From: QNFN01 sp964195335
GTDB lineage: Bacteria; Pseudomonadota; Gammaproteobacteria; QNFN01
Assembly: GCA_964195335.1 (NCBI GenBank)
Contig: CAXMPC010000066.1
Location: 1-15,747, forward strand
Direction of reading: 5' to 3'
DNA: 15,747 nucleotides
Part shown: positions 1-8,980 of the stretch, piece by piece
Layout: the number at the start of each line of letters is the position of its first letter
How positions within the stretch are numbered: position 1 is the first letter of the stretch
Program-made: the position numbers and the translations under genes
The notes under the pieces: generated by a model
What the model saw: the letters and a program-made list of their open reading frames with translations, nothing else
Databases searched by the model: none
What the model was told of the DNA's origin: nothing

Positions 1-743
1 CCGATGCGCAGCGGAGAAGTCGTGACGCGAGTGGTGGGCGTATCCGCGGTGGTTGGCAGGGGCGGCGCGGCCGTCTTTTCCAGCAGTACGCCGAGGTCAA
101 TGTTTTGCTCGATCGCCGTGGCCAGCTGCGAGATTCGGGCGTCGGCGGATTCGGTCTCGTTGGCCGGCACCAGGCCGAGGTGACGTTCATCGATGGCCAG
201 GGTGTCGTCACGTGGCAGTGCGCCCAGCACCGGGATATCGGTGTAGTGCTCGATCACCGCTCGCAGCTTGGACTCGTGACGGGCACCCCCGACAAAGTTG
301 AGGATCACTCCGGCGAATCGCAGGCGCGGGTCGAACCGGCTGTAGCCGAGCAGCAACGGGGCGACGCCGCGGATGGTGCCCCGGGTATCGAGGACCATGA
401 CCACCGGCAGGTCGAGCAAGTGACCCAGGGCCGCGTTGCTGTTGCTGCCTTCGACATCGAGACCGTCGTGCAGTCCCTTGTTGCCCTCGACCAGTACCAC
501 GTCAGCACCTGCGCCATGCCGCGTGAACTGCGTCCGAATTTCTGCAGTCGACTGCATCTGGAAATCAAGGTTGTGACACGGGCGTTCGGCCGCTCGACCG
601 AGCCACATCGGATCGATGTAGTCCGGGCCTTTCTTGAACGGCTGTACGGTCAGTCCACGGCGGGCAAGAGCGGCGCACAGACCGATGCTGACGCTGGTTT
701 TGCCCGAGGACTTGTGCGCGGCGGAGACCAGGAAACGGGCCAT
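1..743 (-). CDS. dsrN: DsrN, siroheme amidase / cobyrinic acid a,c-diamide synthase-like (partial, C-terminus off the window)
   Basis: An open frame runs from an ATG at 743 to the left edge without a stop, giving 247 visible residues that begin MARFLVSAAHKSSGKTS. The SSGKTS P-loop (residues 12-17) and the following FKKGPDYIDP, LVEGNKGLHDGLD and N-terminal fold are those of the ATP-dependent CobB/CbiA domain. The C-terminal glutamine amidotransferase domain would lie beyond the edge. In the dsr pathway this protein is held to amidate siroheme to siroamide, the DsrAB prosthetic group. The start is fixed by an in-frame stop two codons upstream (747-749). No clear Shine-Dalgarno precedes it, so translation may depend on coupling to dsrP, 35 bp upstream. 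A stand-alone cobalamin-synthesis role is possible but unlikely given the position. Confidence 0.93.
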   Translation of the reverse strand, partial: MARFLVSAAHKSSGKTSVSIGLCAALARRGLTVQPFKKGPDYIDPMWLGRAAERPCHNLDFQMQSTAEIRTQFTRHGAGADVVLVEGNKGLHDGLDVEGSNSNAALGHLLDLPVVMVLDTRGTIRGVAPLLLGYSRFDPRLRFAGVILNFVGGARHESKLRAVIEHYTDIPVLGALPRDDTLAIDERHLGLVPANETESADARISQLATAIEQNIDLGVLLEKTAAPPLPTTADTPTTRVTTSPLRI

Positions 744-778
744 GGATCAGCAGCCGGGCGCGTGGCGCCGTCAGCGGC

Positions 779-1969
779 TCAGTCGACCGCCGCGTCGGGC
801 AGGGCGTCGGGGAGGAACGGCAGCACGCGCACCCCGAGAGCGACCAGCAACAGGGCCAGCGCGCTGCCACCGATACCGAGCGCGATCTCCGGCAACGAAG
901 GTGCGTAGTGGTTGAACGCACCATCGAAGAAGCTGCTGCTGACCTCCATGCCGGGGAACAGTACCAGAGGCACTGACTGGCCGCCGATGATGATGACGTA
1001 CATCGTTGCCAGCCCGCCGAGTACCACTAGCACCGACGCAGTAGCCAGGGCCGGCCGCGAGTCACGGAACAGCGGGTGGTAGATAAGGCCGAGCGGGGTC
1101 AGGCTGCCGAGCAGGATTTGGCCGACCCAAAAGGTGGCGGTGATCGTTCCGCCATCGAGCAGGATCATACGCATCGTCGCCTGGTGCTCGGCCGCATAGA
1201 GATTGGTCAGGAAGTAAGTGGCCACGACCAGCAGCGCGATGGCGATGAAGACCCCCAGCAGATTACGCAGCCGGCCAAGCAGGGCGTCGCCGAGCGCCCG
1301 CCTGGTGCCGTTGAACGCTACCAGCATCACGAGGATGAACGTCGCCATGCCGAAGGCAAGTGACAGCACGATGAAGTAAGGGGCGAAGATTGCAGCGTCG
1401 TAGGCTTGGCGCGCGACCAGGAAACCGAAGATTGAGCCGGTGCCGGTGGTCAGTACCAGGCGCCAGACGATGGCGAGCAGGCCGATCCGCTTGCCGTACT
1501 CGGCGACCGTGCGGTCCATAAGGGTCCATAAATAGATAGCGACGATCAGGAAGAAGCCGTTGTAGAGGAAAATATTCCAGGCAAAGATCGACTTGAAGTT
1601 GTAATGGGTCATGGCGACGATCAGGCGGTCGGGGCGACCGAGGTCGAGAACCAGGATCGCCAGCCCGCCAGCCAACAGGGCGATGGCCAGCAGTCCGGAG
1701 AGCCGCGCCAGTGGCTTGTATTCCACCTTGGCGAACACCGATCCGATCGACGCGACGTTCAACGCGCCCGAAGCGGCGACGATCAGGAACACCGCGAAGA
1801 CGTGCGGCATGCCCCAGACGACCTGGTTATCCATCCCGGTCACGTAGTGGCCGTTGTGCTCCATGAACCAGGCCGCACCGGCGCCGGCGGTGACCAGCGC
1901 ACCGAGCATGGCGAGCAACAGCAGGTAACCGCCGCTGGTACCGATCTCGAGATAACGGGTGCGCTTCAT
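779..1969 (-). CDS. dsrP: DsrP, NrfD-family integral membrane subunit of DsrMKJOP
   Basis: The product has 396 residues and is strongly hydrophobic, with about ten membrane-spanning stretches, the usual size for DsrP. It belongs to the NrfD/PsrC family of quinone-interacting membrane subunits, and in the DsrMKJOP complex it is thought to link the periplasmic ferredoxin DsrO to the quinone pool. The open frame extends upstream to 2161 across the end of dsrO. I chose the ATG at 1969 (MKRTRYLEIG) because CTGGAG lies just upstream and because this start leaves a 13 bp gap after dsrO. Recognisable stretches are DLGRPDR (residues about 114-120) and HYNFKSIFAWN, both typical of NrfD-like proteins. 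It ends with TGA at 779. Confidence 0.95.
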   Translation of the reverse strand: MKRTRYLEIGTSGGYLLLLAMLGALVTAGAGAAWFMEHNGHYVTGMDNQVVWGMPHVFAVFLIVAASGALNVASIGSVFAKVEYKPLARLSGLLAIALLAGGLAILVLDLGRPDRLIVAMTHYNFKSIFAWNIFLYNGFFLIVAIYLWTLMDRTVAEYGKRIGLLAIVWRLVLTTGTGSIFGFLVARQAYDAAIFAPYFIVLSLAFGMATFILVMLVAFNGTRRALGDALLGRLRNLLGVFIAIALLVVATYFLTNLYAAEHQATMRMILLDGGTITATFWVGQILLGSLTPLGLIYHPLFRDSRPALATASVLVVLGGLATMYVIIIGGQSVPLVLFPGMEVSSSFFDGAFNHYAPSLPEIALGIGGSALALLLVALGVRVLPFLPDALPDAAVD

Positions 1970-1982
1970 GTCGTCTCCAGGC

Positions 1983-2723
1983 TCACAGGCCTTGGTAGCG
2001 GACGCCGAGGTCGAGACCGAGGTCGGCGCGGACCTGCGTCGTCGGGACCTCGGCCAGGGCCTGGTGGATGGCGCTGTTCCGGTCGTTGAGGTCGCCGAAG
2101 AGCAGGGCGCCATGCCCGTCACGATTGCAGGCTTCGACGCAGGCCGGTTGCTGGCCGGCATCGATGCGATGGACGCAGAGCGTGCAGCTCTCGACGGTCC
2201 CTTTGCCGCGCGGGGAGTGCGGCTTCTGGTCAGTCAGATCCTCGTGGATGAACGAGCGCGCCTTGTATGGGCAGGCCATCATGCAGTAGCGGCAGCCGAT
2301 GCAGATGTGCTTGTCGACCAGCACGATGCCGTCGGCTCGCTTGAACGAGGCGCCGGTCGGGCAGACATCGACACACGGCGGTTCAGCGCAGTGCTGGCAC
2401 ATCATCGGCAGCGACACCTCGCGCCCGGTCGCCTTGTCGTGCAGTTCCACCTTGCGGATCCACTGCGCATCGCTACGTGGGCGACCGTGGCCGGTCCAAC
2501 CGTGCTCATCGCGACAGGCGTCGACGCAGGCGGTGCAGTCGCTGGCGCACCTGGTGGTGTCGACCAGCAAACCCCAGCGGACGATCGACCGGACCGGTTC
2601 GGCGTCGGGTTTCGCCTCGGCCAGCCGGTGCAGGAAGATCCCGGGTGCCAGCGTCAGGGTGCCGGTCGCAATGGCTCCGCCGAGAAGGCGCCGACGGTAG
2701 CGGTCAATCGGTTGCTCGCTCAT
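1983..2723 (-). CDS. dsrO: DsrO, Tat-exported periplasmic ferredoxin-like iron-sulfur subunit
   Basis: This 246-residue protein starts with a twin-arginine signal (YRRRLLGG, residues 9-16, followed by a hydrophobic stretch), so it is exported folded to the periplasm. Sixteen cysteines fall into four clusters: 59/63/66/70, 109/112/117/121, 141/144/147/151 and 180/183/195/199. This is the arrangement of four-[4Fe-4S] electron-transfer subunits of the molybdoenzyme/Hme type. It should carry electrons between the triheme DsrJ and the membrane subunit DsrP. Its ATG overlaps the dsrJ stop by four bases (ATGA, 2723-2720), implying translational coupling, and dsrP follows after 13 bp. All cluster ligands are present. 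Confidence 0.96.
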   Translation of the reverse strand: MSEQPIDRYRRRLLGGAIATGTLTLAPGIFLHRLAEAKPDAEPVRSIVRWGLLVDTTRCASDCTACVDACRDEHGWTGHGRPRSDAQWIRKVELHDKATGREVSLPMMCQHCAEPPCVDVCPTGASFKRADGIVLVDKHICIGCRYCMMACPYKARSFIHEDLTDQKPHSPRGKGTVESCTLCVHRIDAGQQPACVEACNRDGHGALLFGDLNDRNSAIHQALAEVPTTQVRADLGLDLGVRYQGL

Positions 2724-3154
2724 CGTTCCACCTCACGATGGTCGGTGGCAGCGAGCCCCTGTGACCAGGCGCCGGTGCCGACCACGCCCGGGACTCCGGG
2801 CTCGGGTTCGCCCGAGTGGCACTGGAAGCAGTCCGGCCTGACCGCGGCGTAACGGTGGCAACTGACGCAGAAGTGTTCCGGGTCGTCGAGCGATACCGGC
2901 TGGCCGGCCGCATCGACGGCGTGGCAGTTGATGCAGTTGCGCAGACTCTGGCCCTTGGTACGGATGCCGCGGTGCACGGTCTCGTCGCGCTGATGGAGAA
3001 TCAGTTCCATGTGGTTGCGGCGCATGAATTCCACCGGCGCGACGCACTGCTCGCCCTGGGCCGGACCGATTTGCGGCACCGGCGCCCGGCCTTCCGCAGC
3101 CGTGGCGGGCAGGGCGAGAAGCAGGAGCAGCGGAGCGGTGAGCAGCCGGCGCAT
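2720..3154 (-). CDS. dsrJ: DsrJ, periplasmic triheme c-type cytochrome
   Basis: The product has 144 residues. A Sec-type signal or N-terminal anchor (MRRLLTAP, then a leucine run, then ATAA at 17-20) is followed by exactly three CXXCH haem c motifs: CINCH (74-78), CVSCH (96-100) and CFQCH (109-113). Cys37 in GEQCVAP, followed by MRRNHM (44-49), matches the conserved non-CXXCH cysteine that in A. vinosum DsrJ is reported as an unusual His/Cys distal haem ligand. DsrJ is the periplasmic redox subunit of DsrMKJOP. I chose the ATG at 3154, 7 bp after the dsrL stop; the open frame extends further upstream but only inside dsrL. The TGA overlaps the dsrO start. Confidence 0.95.
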   Translation of the reverse strand: MRRLLTAPLLLLLALPATAAEGRAPVPQIGPAQGEQCVAPVEFMRRNHMELILHQRDETVHRGIRTKGQSLRNCINCHAVDAAGQPVSLDDPEHFCVSCHRYAAVRPDCFQCHSGEPEPGVPGVVGTGAWSQGLAATDHREVER

Positions 3155-3161
3155 TGCGTCG

Positions 3162-5105
3162 TTACTCGCCGAGCGCCATCTGGATGTAGCCGGTCGGGCA
3201 GACGTCGGCACAGATGTAGCAGCCGATGCACTTGTCATAGTCGGTGTCGACGTAGCGACCGAGCAACGACTCGCTTTTCGGCGTCTTGAAGACCGCGATC
3301 TGCGGGCAGTAGACCACGCAGGCGTCGCACTCGAAGCACTGGCCACAACTCATGCAGCGCTTGGCCTCGACGATGGCCTGTTCCTCGTTGTAGCCGCGCA
3401 GGCGCTCCTCGAAATTGCCGAGCACCTCGTCGGCACCGATGTGGACCTCTTCGCGTTTCTGCCGCGCCTCGTAGCCGAAATGGCCGAGGAACAGCTTGTC
3501 GTGCGGGATCACCTCGTTGGCCGAGCGGTCCTCGAAGTTGTGCAGGGCGAAGTCGGCCCCGTCGGTGCCGCGCACCTCGCCGTGCTTCTCCGCCAGTTCG
3601 CGGCCGTGTTCCTCGAGGTAGTTGAGCATGTTGAAGCGGACGCCGTCGTACTTCGGTCGTCGGGTGAGGTCGTCGCCGCGCAGGTACTGGTCGATACCGT
3701 CGACGGCAACACGGGCCTGGCCAATGGCGGTGGTCAGCAGGTGCGGGCGCAGGATGTCGCCGGCGACGAAATGACCCTCGCGTTTCGGTGAGCGGTAATT
3801 GCGGTCGAAATCCATCAGGCCCTTACCGTTGTTCAGGTCCTCGAAGCCGGTGAAGTCACCCACCTGGCCGATGGCCGAGACGATCAGGTCGGCATCGATG
3901 TTGATCTCGGTGCCAGGTACCGGGCCACGCTTGCCATCGACTTCGCCCATCTCGGCGAGGCGCAGCGCGACGGCGCGGCCGTCTTCGCCGAGCAAGACTT
4001 CGATCGGGACCAGGTTGCCGCGGATCTCGACCCCTTCGCGCAGGGCGTCGTCGATCTCTTTTTGCGCGGCCGGCATGTCCTTGATGTCACGTCGGGTGAT
4101 CAGCATCACCTCGGCCCCTTCGCGCCGGGCGGTGGTGGCCACGTCGTGCGCCGTCTGGCCGAGGACGACGTACTCCGGGCGATCGGCATCATGGGTGGCG
4201 GTGATGTGGCCGAGACGGCGCGCCACCGAAGCGACATCGATCGAGGTGTCGCCGCCGCCGATGACAATGACGCGACCGGTGACATGGTGCAGGCGACCGT
4301 CGTTGAAGGCATCGAGGAAGGCGACGCCGGTGATGCAGTTAACCGCGTCACCACCTTCGATCGGCAGGGCACGACCGGACTGGGCCCCAATGCCCCAGAA
4401 CACCGCGTCGTACTCGGCCTCGATCTCGTCCAGCGTGATGTCGGAGCCGATACGGGTTTCCATGCGCAGCTCGACACCCATGTCGACGATGCGCTGGATT
4501 TCGCCATCGAGGACATCACGGGGCGTACGGTAGCCGGGGATGCCGTAGCGCATCATGCCGCCGAGCTCGGTGTGTTCGTCGAAGATGGTGCAGCCGTGAC
4601 CCATCTGGCGCAGGAAGTAGGCGGCAGCGAGACTGGCCGGGCCGCCACCGACGAGGGCCACCTTCTTGCCGGTCTCCTTGCCGGTTTTAGGCAGTTCCAG
4701 CTTCTGCGCCAGACCCCAGTCGCCGACGTACTGCTCGATGGCGTTGATGCCGACGTAGTCTTCGACTTCGTTGCGATTGCAGCCGTCCTGGCACGGTGCC
4801 GGGCAGACACGGCCCATCACCGACGGGAACGGGTTGGCCTCGACCATCAGGTAGAAGGCGTACTGTTGCCAGGCCATTTCGCCCGGAGCCTTGTCGATGC
4901 CGCGGGCGATGTTCATCCAGCCGCGGATGTCGTGACCCGAAGGGCAACTCGCCTGACAGGGCGGAGTGCGCTGCACGTAGGTCGGGCACTTGTGGGTCCA
5001 GCTCGCCTGGAAGATCTCCTCGCGCCAGGCGTTGGGCTTGTCGTCCCCGTCCTGGTAGCGGCGGTAGGTACGCTGCTGTTTCATCTCTTCGCTTGAGGCG
5101 GCCAT
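3162..5105 (-). CDS. dsrL: DsrL, iron-sulfur flavoprotein NAD(P)H:acceptor oxidoreductase
   Basis: This 647-residue cytoplasmic protein resembles the small subunit of glutamate synthase. It has an N-terminal cysteine-rich iron-sulfur region (Cys40, 50, 54, 101, 105, 109), an FAD-binding Rossmann motif (VALVGGGPASLAAA, about 149-162), a second dinucleotide motif for NAD(P) (VIVIGGGDTSID, 279-290), and a C-terminal ferredoxin-like part (Cys584-600 and CIGCYICADVCP, 626-637). DsrL interacts with DsrAB and passes electrons from sulfur oxidation to a nicotinamide cofactor; it is required for sulfur oxidation in A. vinosum. A strong AGGAGA lies 7 bp before the ATG at 5105. dsrJ follows after 7 bp. 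Its presence next to dsrEFH marks the oxidative pathway. I cannot tell NAD from NADP preference by eye. Confidence 0.97.
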   Translation of the reverse strand: MAASSEEMKQQRTYRRYQDGDDKPNAWREEIFQASWTHKCPTYVQRTPPCQASCPSGHDIRGWMNIARGIDKAPGEMAWQQYAFYLMVEANPFPSVMGRVCPAPCQDGCNRNEVEDYVGINAIEQYVGDWGLAQKLELPKTGKETGKKVALVGGGPASLAAAYFLRQMGHGCTIFDEHTELGGMMRYGIPGYRTPRDVLDGEIQRIVDMGVELRMETRIGSDITLDEIEAEYDAVFWGIGAQSGRALPIEGGDAVNCITGVAFLDAFNDGRLHHVTGRVIVIGGGDTSIDVASVARRLGHITATHDADRPEYVVLGQTAHDVATTARREGAEVMLITRRDIKDMPAAQKEIDDALREGVEIRGNLVPIEVLLGEDGRAVALRLAEMGEVDGKRGPVPGTEINIDADLIVSAIGQVGDFTGFEDLNNGKGLMDFDRNYRSPKREGHFVAGDILRPHLLTTAIGQARVAVDGIDQYLRGDDLTRRPKYDGVRFNMLNYLEEHGRELAEKHGEVRGTDGADFALHNFEDRSANEVIPHDKLFLGHFGYEARQKREEVHIGADEVLGNFEERLRGYNEEQAIVEAKRCMSCGQCFECDACVVYCPQIAVFKTPKSESLLGRYVDTDYDKCIGCYICADVCPTGYIQMALGE

Positions 5106-5140
5106 GACTTCTCCTAATCGAAACTGAACGGACGTCGCCG

Positions 5141-6637
<1,497 letters not shown>

Positions 6638-6646
6638 GGCGGAGTC

Positions 6647-7378
6647 TCAGCGCTTCTCGAGTTCGGCGGCCCACGGCGCCAGGTGACGGCGCTCGCGCGG
6701 GTCGTCGGCCTGGTTGCGGGTCGGGCTGAAGAAAACCCCGGGGGCATGCAGCAGCTTGCTGAACGGGAAGCCGATCATCAGCGCCAGCACCAGGATCAGG
6801 TGCAGCAGCAGCAGGGGATCGGTCGGCAGCGGCTGCCAGTCGAAGTAGAGCAGGCCGAGAAAGAATCCCTTGACCGCGACGACGTCGGTGTGGGCCACGT
6901 ATTTCATCGCCAGGCCACTGGCGCCGATCAGGATCAGCAACACCAGCCAGAGGTGATCGGAGGGGGCGCTGATGTAGCGCACCCGCGGGACGGCAAGCCG
7001 GCGCAGCCAGAGCATCGCCAGGGCGCCGACCATCGCCAGGCCGGCGTAGACGCCGATCGGCTGGATCAGTGCCACCGGCAGCCAGACCGGCTCGGTGAAG
7101 TAGCGCAGGTGGCGTACCAGCACCACGGCGAGGGCGACGTGGAAGGCGAAGCCGAACAGCCAGATCCACTTGTTGGAGCGGAACAGGCTGGAGAAGAGCA
7201 GTACCTCGTGAGACATCCGCAGCACCACGCCGGAGCGGGTGGTCGGTGCCGGCGTCGTCGGGATCTTCAGCGGTGCCGGGGTGCGCGCGTAATCGACCAC
7301 CTTGTAGAGCAGGCCGAATACCAGCACGGCTGCCGCCAAGTAGAAGGCGCTGGCGAACAGGATGCTGGTCGGCGACAT
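6647..7378 (-). CDS. dsrM: DsrM, NarI-like membrane haem b subunit of DsrMKJOP
   Basis: The product has 243 residues with five predicted membrane helices (roughly 6-25, 72-90, 103-127, 142-160 and 186-206) and several histidines in or beside them (His80, 90, 142, 163, 193, 211) that could ligate haem b. This is the short NarI-like form found in sulfur oxidisers. DsrM anchors DsrK and exchanges electrons with quinone. The ATG at 7378 is preceded by GGAG about 11 bp upstream; that GGAG lies in the 3' arm of a small hairpin (see 7390-7403), so its access may be controlled. dsrK starts 9 bp after the TGA. Confidence 0.95.
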   Translation of the reverse strand: MSPTSILFASAFYLAAAVLVFGLLYKVVDYARTPAPLKIPTTPAPTTRSGVVLRMSHEVLLFSSLFRSNKWIWLFGFAFHVALAVVLVRHLRYFTEPVWLPVALIQPIGVYAGLAMVGALAMLWLRRLAVPRVRYISAPSDHLWLVLLILIGASGLAMKYVAHTDVVAVKGFFLGLLYFDWQPLPTDPLLLLHLILVLALMIGFPFSKLLHAPGVFFSPTRNQADDPRERRHLAPWAAELEKR

Positions 7379-7389
7379 GGCGGGGCTGT

Positions 7390-7426
7390 CTCCGTCGGCG
7401 GAGGGGCAGGGGACGCGGTCGTCCCC
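7390..7426 (-). promoter_or_regulatory. Two hairpins in the dsrC-dsrM intercistronic gap
   Basis: In the 64 bp between dsrC and dsrM the transcript can form two perfect hairpins. The first, at 7426-7409, has a 7 bp stem GGGGACG/CGTCCCC with loop ACCG. The second, at 7403-7390, has a 5 bp stem CTCCG/CGGAG with loop CCGA, and its 3' arm contains the GGAG that looks like the dsrM ribosome binding site. No U-run follows, so this is not a classic terminator. It is better read as an mRNA-stabilising or processing element that leaves dsrC in excess over the membrane-complex genes. The function is inferred. Confidence 0.5.
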
Positions 7427-7442
7427 ACTCGGAGGAGGAAGC

Positions 7443-7775
7443 CTAGATGCAGCCGGTCGGCTTCGGCAGGCCGGCGATCTTGCACGCCTGCTTGGCCGGG
7501 CCGTACGGGAACAGCTCGTAGAGGTACTTGCTGTTGCCCTTGTCAGCGCCGAGTTTCTTGCCGATAGCCTTGGTCAGCACACGCACGGCCGGGGCGATCT
7601 GGTACTCGTCGTAGTACTCGCGCAGGAAGTTGACCACTTCCCAGTGGTTCTCGGACATCTCGATGCCCTCTTCCTTGGCCAGTTCGCCGGCGATCTCCTC
7701 GCTCCAGTCGCCGAGATTGAGGATGTAGCCTTCCTCGTCGGTCTCGATGCTCTTGCCGTTAATTTCGATGCTCAT
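7443..7775 (-). CDS. dsrC: DsrC, sulfur-carrier protein (TusE/DsrC family)
   Basis: This 110-residue protein ends in ACKIAGLPKPTGCI, giving Cys98 and the penultimate Cys109, spaced CX10C. Both are conserved in true DsrC and are needed for persulfide and trisulfide chemistry; TusE-type relatives keep only the last. It receives sulfur from DsrEFH, presents it to DsrAB and is then a substrate of DsrMKJOP through DsrK. The ATG at 7775 has a strong GAGGAG eight bases upstream, one of the best ribosome binding sites in the operon, which fits the high abundance of DsrC in sulfur oxidisers. dsrH ends 37 bp before it. The downstream gap to dsrM (64 bp) is the largest inside the operon and holds two hairpins. 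Confidence 0.98.
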   Translation of the reverse strand: MSIEINGKSIETDEEGYILNLGDWSEEIAGELAKEEGIEMSENHWEVVNFLREYYDEYQIAPAVRVLTKAIGKKLGADKGNSKYLYELFPYGPAKQACKIAGLPKPTGCI

Positions 7776-7812
7776 CTCTACTTCTCCTCGCTGCGTCTGT
7801 GCAGATAATGGT

Positions 7813-8112
7813 TCAGAGCCAGGACTGGACGCCGTCGTTGGCGGTTACCAGGTCGACGAATCCGTCGTAATCGACCCGCGTGATGCCGTCAAGCACTTTT
7901 CCGTTGACACCGCGGGCTTCGAGGTCATGGGAGAGGGCGCAGATGGAGATCTCACCCATCGCTTCCTTGACCTGTCCACTGACCGCCGTGCCATCGATGG
8001 CACCATAGATGCCATCCTCGATCATCAGTATGGTGCTGCCGGCCTTGGCGACGCGCAGACAGCTCTGCAGGGCGCCGGCCATGAACGGGGATTTGTTGAC
8101 GATATGCAGCAT
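7813..8112 (-). CDS. dsrH: DsrH, TusB-like sulfurtransferase subunit
   Basis: The product has 99 residues and starts MLHIVNKSPF, as DsrH/TusB proteins do. Cys18 in LQSCLR matches the single conserved cysteine of DsrH (Cys20 in A. vinosum); a second cysteine, Cys58, is not a family feature that I know. It ends VQSWL, the typical TusB/DsrH tail. It forms the DsrE2F2H2 heterohexamer with its two upstream neighbours and takes part in relaying sulfane sulfur towards DsrC in the cytoplasm. The gene starts 15 bp after dsrF, with GGGGGA shortly upstream as the likely ribosome binding site, and ends 37 bp before dsrC. Confidence 0.95.
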   Translation of the reverse strand: MLHIVNKSPFMAGALQSCLRVAKAGSTILMIEDGIYGAIDGTAVSGQVKEAMGEISICALSHDLEARGVNGKVLDGITRVDYDGFVDLVTANDGVQSWL

Positions 8113-8127
8113 TTCCCGGTTTCCCCC

Positions 8128-8544
8128 TCAGAAATTGAAGATCACGTCCTGCTCCTCGAGCAGGTCGGCGATTTCGTCACGTCCGACCAGGCGGATGGAG
8201 TCCTTTTCGGCCCAGTCCTCGTTCTCATCCTCCCATATCAGGTGCTGGAGGTCGTCGAGGGCCAGGCCGCGCTGGCTGAGCGCATCCTTGTCGACGTAGA
8301 TCTTGTTGACTTCGTAGTCACCGAGGGCGGCATAAGTCGCGGTGAAGTTCTTCATGCCGATGCCCTTGGTCTGCATCTCCTTGACCAGCTGGTAGACGCC
8401 GTCGTCCATGAACAGCAGGCTGACGTCCTGTTCGAAAGCGGCACCGATCAGGACCACTTCGAGCGACTCCCAGGCGTAGATGGTCCCGTAGGGCGCCTTG
8501 CGGTTGATATAGAGGAATTTCTTGGTCGCGCCGGCATCTGACAT
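8128..8544 (-). CDS. dsrF: DsrF, TusC-like subunit of the DsrEFH sulfurtransferase
   Basis: The product has 138 residues, with the family-typical opening KKFLYINRKAPYGTIYAWE and LFMDDGVYQL (about residues 44-53). It contains no cysteine at all, in keeping with DsrF being the non-catalytic structural partner in DsrE2F2H2. AGGGA precedes the ATG at 8544. The gaps are 17 bp to dsrE and 15 bp to dsrH, so the three are tightly co-transcribed. The C-terminal third is acidic. Confidence 0.96.
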   Translation of the reverse strand: MSDAGATKKFLYINRKAPYGTIYAWESLEVVLIGAAFEQDVSLLFMDDGVYQLVKEMQTKGIGMKNFTATYAALGDYEVNKIYVDKDALSQRGLALDDLQHLIWEDENEDWAEKDSIRLVGRDEIADLLEEQDVIFNF

Positions 8545-8561
8545 CGTCCCTGTCTCCCTGC

Positions 8562-8954
8562 TCAGTCGCCAAACACGACGAGGCGATCGGCCTGGATGCC
8601 GGCTTCGATCAGCTGCCCCAGTCCCGAAATGCGGAACCCCGGCGCGACGTTGTGGCCCGTCTTGCCGTGGCGTTTCTGCTCGTCTTCATCGACCAGGCCA
8701 CGGCGCTGGGCGGCGGCGATGCAGAGCACCAGGTCGAGGTCGTGTTCCTCGGCCAGTTCGCTCCAGCGCTTGACCACGTTGCGGTCGTCCTGCGGCGGCG
8801 TGGTGAAGTCGGTGCCGTTCTGCACGCCGTCGTGATAGAAGAAGACACGGAAGATCTCTTCCCCTTTCGCCAGCGCCGCCTTGGTGAAGTGGTAGGCCGA
8901 GTCCGACGCCTGATGGGTGTACGGACCTTCGTTGACCATGATGCCGAGTTTCAT
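8562..8954 (-). CDS. dsrE: DsrE, TusD-like sulfurtransferase subunit with active-site Cys78
   Basis: The product has 130 residues. Cys78 in DLVLCIAAAQRRG falls at the same position as the active-site cysteine of A. vinosum DsrE, which binds sulfane sulfur and passes it to DsrC. Other family stretches are NEGPYTHQASDSAYHF (8-23), FFYHDGVQNGTDF and the ending ADRLVVFGD. It is cytoplasmic and works in DsrE2F2H2. GGGAGAG lies 7 bp upstream of the ATG at 8954, and dsrB ends 26 bp before it. The presence of dsrEFH separates oxidative from reductive dsr systems. Confidence 0.97.
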   Translation of the reverse strand: MKLGIMVNEGPYTHQASDSAYHFTKAALAKGEEIFRVFFYHDGVQNGTDFTTPPQDDRNVVKRWSELAEEHDLDLVLCIAAAQRRGLVDEDEQKRHGKTGHNVAPGFRISGLGQLIEAGIQADRLVVFGD

Positions 8955-8980
8955 CGATTAGCTCTCCCTGCGCCGCAACA

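Noticed and set aside
105..908. 267-codon plus-strand open frame at the left edge
   Set aside because: It is the shadow of dsrN and the end of dsrP. The minus strand encodes a clear P-loop synthetase there.
1969..2161. Longer DsrP starting at 2161
   Set aside because: The extra 64 residues overlap the end of dsrO and are serine/proline/arginine-rich out-of-frame sequence. The ATG at 1969 has a ribosome binding site and a native-looking N-terminus.
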